Origin: Arcobacter iocasae
Lineage (GTDB): Bacteria > Campylobacterota > Campylobacteria > Campylobacterales > Arcobacteraceae
Direction: 5' to 3'
DNA: 64,000 bases
NCBI RefSeq assembly: GCF_042214795.1
Contig: NZ_CP090177.1
Span: forward strand, 1,240,001 to 1,304,000
The notes beneath the pieces were generated by a model, which was not told the origin of the DNA, searched no databases, and worked only from the letters and a program-made list of their open reading frames with translations. Made by a program: the position numbers and the translations under genes. Every line of letters starts with the position of its first letter. Position 1 is the stretch's first letter. This document shows positions 52,364 through 60,711 of the stretch, piece after piece.

Positions 52364-54178
52364 ATGAAAAACAAAGTAATTACAGCTTCAGTTATTGCAG
52401 CATCTGTTCTATTTTCAGCATGTGCTACAAAATCAAATATGGTTAACTCAACAACTCAACATAGCATCAAGTTCAATGAAGTTCCAGTTCCCTTAACAGA
52501 TAGTGAAAAAAGAAAGATTGTTGCTTCAAGCCAAATTGAGCTTGATGGACAAAAAACGAATATTGGATATAACACGATTATAAGAAGTGGGGATAAAGTT
52601 GGGAATGGTATCTTTGGCCTTTTATATGATAAAGATGGAAATCCAGTAAGAGAAAAAGATGGTTCTTTAAAAATCTCAAACTCAAATGACTTTGCTTCTC
52701 TTTTACCAGTAGGTGATAAACTTTTTATGGTATCACACTTTGAAAGTAGACCAGCTGCTATGTATATCACAGAATTAAACCAAGCAAAAGATGGAAAATT
52801 AACAGCTGTAAATACTAGAAATATCGATTTTTCTAAAGTAAATGGATTATGGGTTCCATGTGCAGGAAGTGTAACTCCTTGGCATACACATTTAGGTAGT
52901 GAAGAGTATGAGCCAGATGCAAGAAAAGTTGCAGCTGATGGTTCAATTGACGATTATTATGCACCAATGGCAGAGTATTTTGGAGGCGATTTAAAATCAT
53001 TAAATGTTTATGATTATGGTTGGGCTCCTGAGATAACTGTTTTAAATGAAAAAGGTGATGTAAAAGTTGAAAAACATTATGCAATGGGTAGATTTGCACA
53101 TGAATTAGCTTATGTTATGCCTGATGAAAAAACAGTTTATTTATCAGATGATGGAACAAATGTTGCTTTATATATGTTTGTTGCAGATAAAGCAAAAGAT
53201 TTAAGTTCTGGTACACTTTATGCTGCAAAATGGGATCAAACAAGTAATGTTGGAGCTGGAAGTGCAAATATAAGATGGGTAAATCTAGGTCATGCAAGTG
53301 ATGATTATGTAAAAGCTGGATTGGATCAAAAATTAACTTTTAATGATTTATTCGAAACATCTGATTCACCTATAGAAGGATTTACTTCAATAAATACAAC
53401 AATGGGGCAAGAGTACTTAAAAGTTAAACCAGGTATGGAAAAACTAGCTTCAAGAATGGAATCTAGAAGATATGCAGCAATGAAAGGTGCAACTACTGAA
53501 TTTAGAAAAATGGAAGGTATCACTTACAATCCAAATGAAAATAAAGTATATCTATCAATCTCTGAAATTGCAAAAGGGATGGAAGATAATATGAAAAGTG
53601 GTAAGTCAAATGATAAGTATGACAAAGGTGGGAATAATGACATCAGAGTTAAATATAACAAATGTGGTGCAGTTTATGAGTTAAATCTTGCCTATGCTGA
53701 TGACATTCAATCTGCAAAAGATGGTTCGTATATTAATTCTAATTATGTTGTAAAGAGTATGACTGGATTAGTTGCAGGTGCAAAAAATAAAGGAACTGGT
53801 GATTTAGCAAAAGCAAATAAATGTTCTCTTGATGGATTAGCAAATCCTGACAATATTACTTTTATTCCTAATACAAATACTTTAATAATCGGTGAAGATA
53901 CAGGTTCTGGACACCAAAATGACTTTATTTGGTCTTATAACTTAGGTGAGAAAAAATTAACTAGAATCTTAACTTCTCCATATGGTTCTGAAACAACTTC
54001 TCCATACTATTACAATAATATTGGTGGACATGGTTACTTAATGGCAGTTATCCAACACCCATATGGTGAAGGTGATGCAATTACAAAAGAAGAAGATATG
54101 CCATCAACTGCTAAATCAGCGGGTGAAATGAAAGCATACACAGGTTATGTGGGACCACTTCCTGTAATTAGTAAATAA
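52364..54178 (+). CDS. PhoX-like phosphatase (DUF839), lipoprotein
   Basis: In this 604-residue protein a lipoprotein signal (SVLFSACATKS; Cys near 20) is followed by a PhoX/DUF839 beta-propeller. Landmarks are NGLWVPCAGSVTPWHTHLGSEEYEPD, YAMGRFAHELAYVMPDEKT, YLSDDGTN, ANPDNITFIP and IIGEDTGSGHQNDF. PhoX enzymes are Ca/Fe-dependent phosphomonoesterases of the periplasm, common in marine bacteria. A PHO-box-like promoter supports phosphate control. The next gene, encoding a di-heme protein, starts 8 bp after the stop. Confidence 0.85.
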   Translation: MKNKVITASVIAASVLFSACATKSNMVNSTTQHSIKFNEVPVPLTDSEKRKIVASSQIELDGQKTNIGYNTIIRSGDKVGNGIFGLLYDKDGNPVREKDGSLKISNSNDFASLLPVGDKLFMVSHFESRPAAMYITELNQAKDGKLTAVNTRNIDFSKVNGLWVPCAGSVTPWHTHLGSEEYEPDARKVAADGSIDDYYAPMAEYFGGDLKSLNVYDYGWAPEITVLNEKGDVKVEKHYAMGRFAHELAYVMPDEKTVYLSDDGTNVALYMFVADKAKDLSSGTLYAAKWDQTSNVGAGSANIRWVNLGHASDDYVKAGLDQKLTFNDLFETSDSPIEGFTSINTTMGQEYLKVKPGMEKLASRMESRRYAAMKGATTEFRKMEGITYNPNENKVYLSISEIAKGMEDNMKSGKSNDKYDKGGNNDIRVKYNKCGAVYELNLAYADDIQSAKDGSYINSNYVVKSMTGLVAGAKNKGTGDLAKANKCSLDGLANPDNITFIPNTNTLIIGEDTGSGHQNDFIWSYNLGEKKLTRILTSPYGSETTSPYYYNNIGGHGYLMAVIQHPYGEGDAITKEEDMPSTAKSAGEMKAYTGYVGPLPVISK

Positions 54179-54186
54179 ATTCAACC

Positions 54187-55863
54187 ATGCAAAGATTCAT
54201 ATTCTTAATTACAGCACTTTTAAGTGCTGTAATACTTCAAGCAAATAAAGTTGATTTAAAAGACTCTTTTATTCATAATTCAACAGCATATATTACAAGT
54301 CAATGTTATACTAAAACTATCCATGATGAAAATCATAATATTTTAAGTAACCCTTGTTTTTCTTGCCACAGTAAAAATAAAATCCCAAATTTTTCTTCTT
54401 CTGATGCTGATTTACAAGAAGAGTATGCCTTTCCCTCGCCTGCTTTAAAGAATCCTTGGATAAATTTATTTAAAGATAGAACAAAAGAAGTTAATAAAAT
54501 ATCAGACCAAGAGATTTTAAAATATATAAAAGAAGATAATTATCAAGATAAAAATCACAATATCATCCTTGCTCAAAAGTTAAAAACTATTCCAAAAAAC
54601 TGGGATGCAAATGATAATGGAAAATGGGATGGATACATTCCTGATTGTTATTTCAATTTTGATAAAGAGGGCTTTGATAGAAAACCAAATGGTAAGATTA
54701 GTGGTTGGAGAGCTTTTGCTTATTATCCATTTTTAGGAACTTTTTGGCCAACAAATGGAAGCACTGATGATGTTCTCATTCGTTTACCAGAAACTTTTTG
54801 GAAAGATAAAAACGGTAATTTTAATTTAGAAGTTTACAAAATAAATCTTTCTATTGTGGAGAGTTTATTAAAACAAAAAACTATCTTGACAGAAAAAATA
54901 GATGAATCAAAATATGGAATAGACTTAAATCAAGATGGGAAATTAGACATTGCAGAAAAAATCGTATTTAAATGGACTACTCCTGATTATGATATTTCAA
55001 CAAATAAATTAAAAAACTTTTCTATGACTTATGTTGGACTTGCAAAAAAAGAATTACTATCAAACAATATAGAAATAGCACCAGGACTTTATCCAAGGGG
55101 CACAGAATTTTTACACTCAGTTAGATATTTAGATATAACAAAAAATTCAAATATAAAAATGTCCTCAAGAATGAAAGAACTAAGATATGCTAAGAAGAAG
55201 TATTGGACAAGTTATTCACAACTTCAACAAATAAATGATGAAGAGATAAAAGATGAAAATGACTATCCAGATAGAGTTGAAGAGTACACAGGAAATATTG
55301 AAGTTGGACTAAATAATAAAAGAGGTTGGTATTATCAAGGTTTCATTGAAGATGAAAAAGGAAATTTAAGACCACAAAGTCAAGAAGAGACTCTTTTTTG
55401 TATAGGTTGCCATAGTAATACAGGCTCTATTGCTGATTCAACTTTTGTTTTCCAAAGAAAATTTGAGAAGGACCCTTTTGCAAATACTTGGTATCATTGG
55501 AGCCAAAAAGACTTAAGAAATATTCCAGATAAAAAGCTTCCTAATGAAAAAACAGAATATGCAAGATATTTAGAACTCAATAAAGCAGGTGATGAATTTA
55601 GAGCCAATAATGAAATAATCAAAAAATTCTTCAATAAAGATATGAGACTAAAAGAAAATGCCATAGAAAAGCTAAAAAAAGACATCACTTATTTGATTAT
55701 ACCAAGCAAAGAAAGAGCATTAGAACTTAATAAAGCATATAAAGTAATTGTTGATGAACAAAGCTTTATTTATGGAAGAGATGCCCATGTAAAACCAGTA
55801 AGTAATGTACATAAAGAAGTGACACAAGACCAATCAACAAAACTTCAAAAAGTTTTAAATTAA
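54187..55863 (+). CDS. Periplasmic di-heme c-type cytochrome-like protein
   Basis: This 558-residue protein has a signal peptide (about 1-19) and two heme c sites: CFSCH at 57-61 and CIGCH at 405-409. Between them lie aromatic-rich, Asp/Asn-rich segments (DANDNGKWDGYIPDCYF, DLNQDGKLDIAEK) that look like calcium-binding loops. I do not recognise a named family. It is translated directly after the PhoX-like gene, so the two may work together, perhaps in oxidation or electron removal from a phosphate-containing substrate (speculation). A hairpin terminator follows. Confidence 0.7.
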   Translation: MQRFIFLITALLSAVILQANKVDLKDSFIHNSTAYITSQCYTKTIHDENHNILSNPCFSCHSKNKIPNFSSSDADLQEEYAFPSPALKNPWINLFKDRTKEVNKISDQEILKYIKEDNYQDKNHNIILAQKLKTIPKNWDANDNGKWDGYIPDCYFNFDKEGFDRKPNGKISGWRAFAYYPFLGTFWPTNGSTDDVLIRLPETFWKDKNGNFNLEVYKINLSIVESLLKQKTILTEKIDESKYGIDLNQDGKLDIAEKIVFKWTTPDYDISTNKLKNFSMTYVGLAKKELLSNNIEIAPGLYPRGTEFLHSVRYLDITKNSNIKMSSRMKELRYAKKKYWTSYSQLQQINDEEIKDENDYPDRVEEYTGNIEVGLNNKRGWYYQGFIEDEKGNLRPQSQEETLFCIGCHSNTGSIADSTFVFQRKFEKDPFANTWYHWSQKDLRNIPDKKLPNEKTEYARYLELNKAGDEFRANNEIIKKFFNKDMRLKENAIEKLKKDITYLIIPSKERALELNKAYKVIVDEQSFIYGRDAHVKPVSNVHKEVTQDQSTKLQKVLN

Positions 55864-55888
55864 AGAAAAGGGGATACTCCTTTTCTTT
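55862..55888 (+). terminator. Terminator after the phoX-cytochrome pair
   Basis: AAAGAAAAGG / CCTTTTCTTT is a perfect 10-bp inverted repeat with a 7-base loop; the 3' arm itself supplies a T-rich tail. It begins inside the stop codon of the di-heme gene. Confidence 0.75.
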
Positions 55889-55939
55889 ATTATATAAAGT
55901 AATTCAATCTTTATTAATCTTCACAAGTTATAATCCCTC

Positions 55940-57055
55940 ATGAGATTTATAATATTTGCCACAGTTTTTTTATTTGTAATGGGGTTACTAAGTTTTTTTA
56001 TTTCAAAAAGATTTATTAAAAAATTAGATATTCCCAAAAAATCGAAACTATTCTTAAATATATTTTTACTAATTAATTTTTTAGGCATCATCGCTTATAT
56101 GGCTTCTAGATACTTAGTTTCTGTACCAAATGACTTATACTTTTTTCTCTCACTTCCTATTGGTGTTATTTTTTTACTTTTTTGTACAACTTTGATGTAT
56201 GAAGTTCTTTCCCATCTTCCAAAAGTTAGAAAAGATGAAAAGAGAAGAGCTTTTATGAAAAAATCAATTGATTTAGGCTCACTAGCTTTTGCCACATCAA
56301 TTACTGCAAGAGCCATATATAATGCAAAACAATCTTATATTGAAAATGTATCTGTAAAAATCCCTAATTTAAAAAAACCATATAATGTAGTTCAATTAAG
56401 TGATGTACATATTGGAGGGCTAATAGACCAAGATTTTATTAAAAATATTGTGAATAAAGTAAATAAACTAAATCCTGATGCAGTTTTCATAACAGGAGAT
56501 TTAGTAGATACAAATATGAACTTTGCAAAAGATGCCGTTGATGAACTAAAAAATTTAAAATCAAAATATGGTACATACTATATTGTAGGAAATCATGAGT
56601 ACTTTCATGGAGTACAAGAGATAATGACATATTTAAAATCAATAGGTATAAGGGTTTTAGAAAATGAAAATGTTTATATTGGTGAAAAAGATAGTGGTTT
56701 TAATCTAGCAGGGGTTTATGATCTCTTTGGATATAAAGCTAATAACTTTGCCCCAAATATAAAAAAAGCTTTAGAGAACATGAAAAATTCACCTACTATT
56801 CTTTTAGCCCATCAACCAAAATATATCAAGGAACTTGATAAGTTGGATATTGACTTAGTCTTAAGTGGGCACACCCATGGAGGACAAATTGTTCCTTTTA
56901 ATTTATTAGTTAGACTTGAACAACCATACATTAAAGGTTTACACCAACACAATCCTAAAACCCAAATCTATGTAAGCAAAGGAACAGGTTTCTGGGGTCC
57001 ACCTATGAGATTGGGTGCTAGCTCTGAAATTACATATTTGAAACTTACTTCTTAA
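55940..57055 (+). CDS. Membrane-anchored metallophosphoesterase
   Basis: This 371-residue protein has three hydrophobic spans in the first 95 residues, then a calcineurin-like domain with QLSDVHIGG, FITGDLVDT, VGNHEY and SGHTHGGQ, giving a complete two-metal site. It resembles the YkuE/YaeI-type enzymes, some of which act on lipids such as UDP-diacylglucosamine or on phosphoesters; the substrate is not evident. The start codon has no clear ribosome-binding site. Confidence 0.87.
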   Translation: MRFIIFATVFLFVMGLLSFFISKRFIKKLDIPKKSKLFLNIFLLINFLGIIAYMASRYLVSVPNDLYFFLSLPIGVIFLLFCTTLMYEVLSHLPKVRKDEKRRAFMKKSIDLGSLAFATSITARAIYNAKQSYIENVSVKIPNLKKPYNVVQLSDVHIGGLIDQDFIKNIVNKVNKLNPDAVFITGDLVDTNMNFAKDAVDELKNLKSKYGTYYIVGNHEYFHGVQEIMTYLKSIGIRVLENENVYIGEKDSGFNLAGVYDLFGYKANNFAPNIKKALENMKNSPTILLAHQPKYIKELDKLDIDLVLSGHTHGGQIVPFNLLVRLEQPYIKGLHQHNPKTQIYVSKGTGFWGPPMRLGASSEITYLKLTS

Positions 57056-57223
57056 TTTACTTTAATCATATATTTTATTCTAAAATGATATTAATAATTA
57101 ATTTATCATAATAATAATAAATTTATTTACTATTATCTTAAATCAAATTATTACTTTTTGCTATTTACTTGCAACTAAAATATATTATAATATTCTTAAA
57201 GTTACTTTCATAAAGGATTACAA

Positions 57224-57610
57224 ATGAGTAATAAAGAAATTTTATTGGACTCAAATTCGTTTATTGTTTCAGAAACTGATGAGATGGGTATTATAAGGTA
57301 TGCAAATGATGAGTTTTGCGAAGTTAGTGAATATACATTAGAAGAACTTATCGGTAAACCCCACAATTTACTTAGACATAAAGATATGCCAAAAGAAGCA
57401 TTTGAGGATTTATGGAAAACAATTCAAAATGGAAAGATATGGAAAGGTTTTGTAAAAAACAGAACTAAAAACGATAATTTTTATTGGGTATATTCTACTG
57501 TATATCCGCTCACTTTAAGTGATGGTAGCAAAGGCTATATGTCATGTAGGAAAGTCGCATCAAGAGATGAAATTGATAAAGCAATAAAACTTTATAGCAC
57601 AATGAAATAA
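57224..57610 (+). CDS. Aer-like PAS domain protein
   Basis: This 128-residue single PAS domain has the Aer-type wording VSEYTLEELIGKPHNLLRHKDMP, WKGFVKNRTKNDNFYWV and a C-terminal KGYMSCRKVASRDEI. Aer PAS domains bind FAD and report redox or energy state. The protein lacks signalling and membrane parts of its own. It lies 9 bp upstream of a chemoreceptor gene and has a good ribosome-binding site (AAAGGA), so it may act as a detached energy sensor for chemotaxis (inference). Confidence 0.88.
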   Translation: MSNKEILLDSNSFIVSETDEMGIIRYANDEFCEVSEYTLEELIGKPHNLLRHKDMPKEAFEDLWKTIQNGKIWKGFVKNRTKNDNFYWVYSTVYPLTLSDGSKGYMSCRKVASRDEIDKAIKLYSTMK

Positions 57611-57619
57611 GGATATCCC

Positions 57620-59842
57620 ATGAATATTATAGAAAATGCCTCAATTAAAAAAAGACTTTTTTTAATCTTTATTGTTCCCCTTGTTGCAATTATTTTACTA
57701 TCTTCTTTAGTTATTTTTGAACATTATCAAGATTATAAACACTATCAAAAACTAGAGATAATGATGAATCTTAATTCAAATATATCACAAGTTCTTCATG
57801 AACTACAAAAGGAAAGAGGAGCAAGTGCTGGATATATTGGAAGTAAAGGTGAAAAGTTTTCTGACATACTAAAGAATCAAAGATTATCTACTAATAAGAA
57901 GATTAAAAATTTAGAAAATTTTATAAAAGATAATAATATTATACAACTTTCAGAAGCAGAAGCTAAAAATGAAATTAACAAGATTTTTCAAGAGTTAGAT
58001 AAAATTAGTTCTATAAGACCAAATGTCGATGAATTTAAAATTGCTCTAAAAGATGCTGTTGCTTATTACTCAAATATAAATTCATCTTTACTTCATTTGA
58101 CAACATACTCATTTAAAAATTCAAAAGATGCAGACCTTTCTAGCCAAGCAATGGCATATTATGAGTTTTTAGAAGCAAAAGAACTAGCAGGATTAGAAAG
58201 GGCAATTGGTTCTGCAATATTTGGTTCGCAGGAAATAGATATTAATTTAAAGAGTAAATTTATTTCATTAATTGCTATGCAAAAAACATATCTTAGTGAG
58301 TTTCGTAATTTTGCTAATAAAAAAATATTAATGATTGAAAAAGAGACTTTAGATAAAAATGTTGTAGATGAAGTAAATAAAATGCGTGAAATAATTACTT
58401 CAAACATAGCAGGTAGTCATACTGAAATTGAACCAACTTTTTGGTTTAAGACTATTACGAAAAAAATAAATCTTCTTAAACAAATTGATGATTTAATATC
58501 AAAAGAGATACTAAAAGAAACTATAGAAAAAAAATCTACAGTATTCAATGCCTTTATTTTATATGTTGCCCTTGTATTGATTATAGTATTAATTACAACT
58601 TTCCTTGGAGTATATATAAGTAAAACAATTAAAGATTCTGTTTTAAAAATAAGAGAAGGTATTAAAGAGTTTTTTGATTTTATGAATAGAAAAGCCAACA
58701 TAATAAATGAAATTGACATAAAATCAAAAAGTGAATTTGGAGAAATTGCTTCATTTATAAATGAAAGTATTAAATCTTTACAAAAAGAGTTAGATGCTGA
58801 TACAAAGTGTGCAGGGGAAGCAATATTAGTTTTGCATAAATTACAAGAAGGATATTTAGATTATCAAATTGTCTCAACTCCAACAAATCCACAAATAAGA
58901 ACTTTTGCTTTAACTGTCAATAGAATGCTTGTTAATCAACAAAAAGTTATGAGCAATATTTTAGATGAATTAGAAAAATACACAAACTATAACTACTTAT
59001 CAAAATTATCAGATCAAAATATGAGTGGAGAGATGAAACAACTAATTGACGGTATAAACTCTTTAGGTGACTCTATTACTAAAATGTTACAAGAAAACAA
59101 ACAAAATGGGGATATTCTTACGAAGAGTTCTGAAATATTATCTTCAAATGTATCTCATCTTAATACATCTGCACTTTCTCAAACTGCTTCGATTGAAGAA
59201 ACAGCTGCGGCAATTGAAGAAACCACATCATCTATAAATGAAATTTCTCAACAAGCCACTCAAATGCAACAATTATCAAAAGAGACATTATCTTTTGCAA
59301 CAGAAGGTTTAGATTTAGCCAATAAAACACAAAAATCTATGGATGAAATAAATAGTGCTACACAAGAGATACTTGAAGCAACATCAATTATCGATCAAAT
59401 TGCATTTCAAACAAATATTTTATCTCTAAATGCAGCTGTAGAGGCAGCAACTGCTGGGGAAGCAGGAAAAGGCTTTGCTGTAGTTGCAGGAGAAGTTAGA
59501 AACCTTGCTACAAGAAGTGCAGAAGCTGCTAAAGAGATAAAAGAGTTAGTAGAAAAAGCCAATACAAAAGCTAGTGAAGGGAAATTTAGTTCGGAAAAAA
59601 TGATAGAAGGATATTCTAAATTAAATGAAAAAATAAATGACTCAAGTAAAATTATCTCTAATGTTGCAGATGCCACAATAGAACAAAGTAAAGGTATTTC
59701 ACAAATTAATGAAGCAGTTAGTTCTATAGATAAAATAACTCAAGAAAATGCAAAAATTACAGGTGAAACACAAGAAATAGCTAAAAAAACTAATGAAATT
59801 GCTAAGAATATTATAAAAAATACTGACAATAAGAAATTTTAA
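57620..59842 (+). CDS. Methyl-accepting chemotaxis protein with NIT sensor domain
   Basis: This 740-residue protein has TM1 at about 14-34, then a periplasmic NIT-type helical domain (LHELQKERGASAGYIGS near 58-74 is characteristic; about 45-300), TM2 at 308-328, a HAMP-like linker and the cytoplasmic signalling hairpin. The conserved tip IIDQIAFQTNILSLNAAVEA lies near 590-610. NIT domains bind nitrate or nitrite in characterised cases. No CheB/CheR pentapeptide is visible at the C-terminus. AAGGA precedes the ATG, 9 bp after the PAS gene. Confidence 0.93.
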   Translation: MNIIENASIKKRLFLIFIVPLVAIILLSSLVIFEHYQDYKHYQKLEIMMNLNSNISQVLHELQKERGASAGYIGSKGEKFSDILKNQRLSTNKKIKNLENFIKDNNIIQLSEAEAKNEINKIFQELDKISSIRPNVDEFKIALKDAVAYYSNINSSLLHLTTYSFKNSKDADLSSQAMAYYEFLEAKELAGLERAIGSAIFGSQEIDINLKSKFISLIAMQKTYLSEFRNFANKKILMIEKETLDKNVVDEVNKMREIITSNIAGSHTEIEPTFWFKTITKKINLLKQIDDLISKEILKETIEKKSTVFNAFILYVALVLIIVLITTFLGVYISKTIKDSVLKIREGIKEFFDFMNRKANIINEIDIKSKSEFGEIASFINESIKSLQKELDADTKCAGEAILVLHKLQEGYLDYQIVSTPTNPQIRTFALTVNRMLVNQQKVMSNILDELEKYTNYNYLSKLSDQNMSGEMKQLIDGINSLGDSITKMLQENKQNGDILTKSSEILSSNVSHLNTSALSQTASIEETAAAIEETTSSINEISQQATQMQQLSKETLSFATEGLDLANKTQKSMDEINSATQEILEATSIIDQIAFQTNILSLNAAVEAATAGEAGKGFAVVAGEVRNLATRSAEAAKEIKELVEKANTKASEGKFSSEKMIEGYSKLNEKINDSSKIISNVADATIEQSKGISQINEAVSSIDKITQENAKITGETQEIAKKTNEIAKNIIKNTDNKKF

Positions 59843-59861
59843 TAGCTATAAAAAGATATTA

Positions 59862-59894
59862 AAAAAGGGAGAAAGTACTACTTCCTCCCTTTTT
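59862..59894 (+). terminator. Rho-independent terminator after the chemoreceptor gene
   Basis: AAAAAGGGAG / CTCCCTTTTT form the outer 10-bp stem, and AAGTA / TACTT extend it inward with single-base bulges and a 1-base core, giving a long hairpin that ends in the T-run. It is the clearest terminator in the window. Confidence 0.88.
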
Positions 59895-59990
59895 ACTCAA
59901 AAAATTTGTGCTTTTAAATTAAATATTAATTATCAAAAATTCTAGCACCTCCTAAAACTTTTTATATTCCATTATATTTTATATCAAATT

Positions 59991-60098
59991 TTACTGAGCA
60001 ATATATACCATTGTTGATAATACTGAGATAATATAAATTCCCAAGGTTATCAAATAATCTTTTTTATTCGTTTTTAATACTGCTTTAAATTTGTTCAT
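59991..60098 (-). CDS. Candidate 35-residue single-span membrane protein downstream of hsp20
   Basis: This small ORF reads MNKFKAVLKTNKKDYL, then ITLGIYIISVLSTMVYIAQ. It has a basic N-terminus followed by one 19-21-residue hydrophobic span, a typical small membrane protein. It starts 8 bp after the hsp20 stop on the same strand with AGAGAG ahead of the ATG, so it would be co-transcribed under CIRCE control. I do not recognise a family. The good Shine-Dalgarno position and composition argue for reality; its short length argues for caution. Confidence 0.45.
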   Translation of the reverse strand: MNKFKAVLKTNKKDYLITLGIYIISVLSTMVYIAQ

Positions 60099-60106
60099 AA
60101 TCTCTC

Positions 60107-60520
60107 TTATTTAATCTTTATTACTTTTTTATGTTTCTCTTCACTTAATTTAGGAATAACTACTTCTAGCACTCCATCTTTTCCTGATGCTTCGACATTC
60201 TCAATATCTGCATTATCAGGGAGTGTGAAACTTCTAGAAAACTTACCAAAAGATGTTTCGACTTTATAATAATCTTCTTCTTTAACTTCTTCTTTTGTTT
60301 TTCTCTCACCAGAGATTGTTAATACACCTTTATGAATGTCAACTTTTATTTCATCTTTATTAACACCTGGTAAATCAACATCAATATGATATGCAAATTC
60401 ACCTTCTCTTGTATTAACTACAGGTACAAAGCCACTAACTCCTTCATTTGAAGGGTATTTATAAAAATCCTTTTCTAAATCTCTAAATTGTTTAAAAGGG
60501 TCAAATCTAGTTACTAACAT
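60107..60520 (-). CDS. Hsp20/alpha-crystallin small heat-shock protein
   Basis: This 137-residue protein has an alpha-crystallin domain (about 35-130) including YHIDVDLPGVNKDEIKVDI, a central SFGKFSRSFTLPDNA and GVLEVVIPKL; the C-terminal tail is short and basic. Small Hsps hold unfolding proteins for refolding by DnaK/ClpB. It starts MLVTRFDPFKQF, typical of class A bacterial sHsps, with AAGGAG ahead. Two CIRCE elements and a consensus promoter lie upstream, so HrcA should repress it. Confidence 0.95.
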   Translation of the reverse strand: MLVTRFDPFKQFRDLEKDFYKYPSNEGVSGFVPVVNTREGEFAYHIDVDLPGVNKDEIKVDIHKGVLTISGERKTKEEVKEEDYYKVETSFGKFSRSFTLPDNADIENVEASGKDGVLEVVIPKLSEEKHKKVIKIK

Positions 60521-60543
60521 GCTAAACTCCTTAAAAAGTATTT

Positions 60544-60564
60544 CTTGATAGTTTATCTATCAAG
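60544..60564 (-). promoter_or_regulatory. 5'-UTR hairpin of hsp20
   Basis: CTTGATAG / CTATCAAG form a perfect 8-bp stem with a 5-base loop at the very 5' end of the predicted transcript (start near 60566), about 24 nt before the ATG. It does not cover the AAGGAG site, so it is more likely an mRNA-stabilising element than a thermometer. Confidence 0.45.
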
Positions 60565-60572
60565 TTAATGAA

Positions 60573-60601
60573 ATAATAACATATTTATTAGCACTTGTCA
60601 A
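60573..60601 (-). promoter_or_regulatory. hsp20 sigma-70 promoter
   Basis: On the minus strand TTGACA (60596-60601) and TATTAT (60573-60578) are separated by 17 bases. The -35 lies inside the first CIRCE element, so bound HrcA would block polymerase. Confidence 0.82.
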
Positions 60602-60614
60602 TATATAGTGCTAA
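60588..60614. promoter_or_regulatory. CIRCE element 1 (HrcA operator)
   Basis: TTAGCACTT-N9-TAGTGCTAA differs from the consensus TTAGCACTC-N9-GAGTGCTAA by one base per arm and keeps the exact 9-base spacer and perfect symmetry. It overlaps the -35 of hsp20. CIRCE is the operator of the HrcA repressor; hrcA itself is not in the window. Confidence 0.9.
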
Positions 60615-60619
60615 TATTT

Positions 60620-60646
60620 TTAGCAAATTATTTATTAGAGTGCTAA
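60620..60646. promoter_or_regulatory. CIRCE element 2 (one perfect, one degenerate arm)
   Basis: The right arm GAGTGCTAA is perfect, the spacer is 9 bases, and the left arm TTAGCAAAT matches 6 of 9. Its centre is 32 bp (about three helical turns) from CIRCE 1, so two HrcA dimers could bind on the same face. Confidence 0.7.
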
Positions 60647-60711
60647 ATAAGTCTCTTAGTACTTTGCCATATTTAATAAGTATTTAAATGTTAGATTTGA
60701 AGAAATGAAGT

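Noticed and set aside
59943..59953. Strong AGGAGGT on the minus strand near 59950, like a ribosome-binding site
   Set aside because: No start codon with an open frame follows; the nearest TTG frame stops after five codons. Probably chance.
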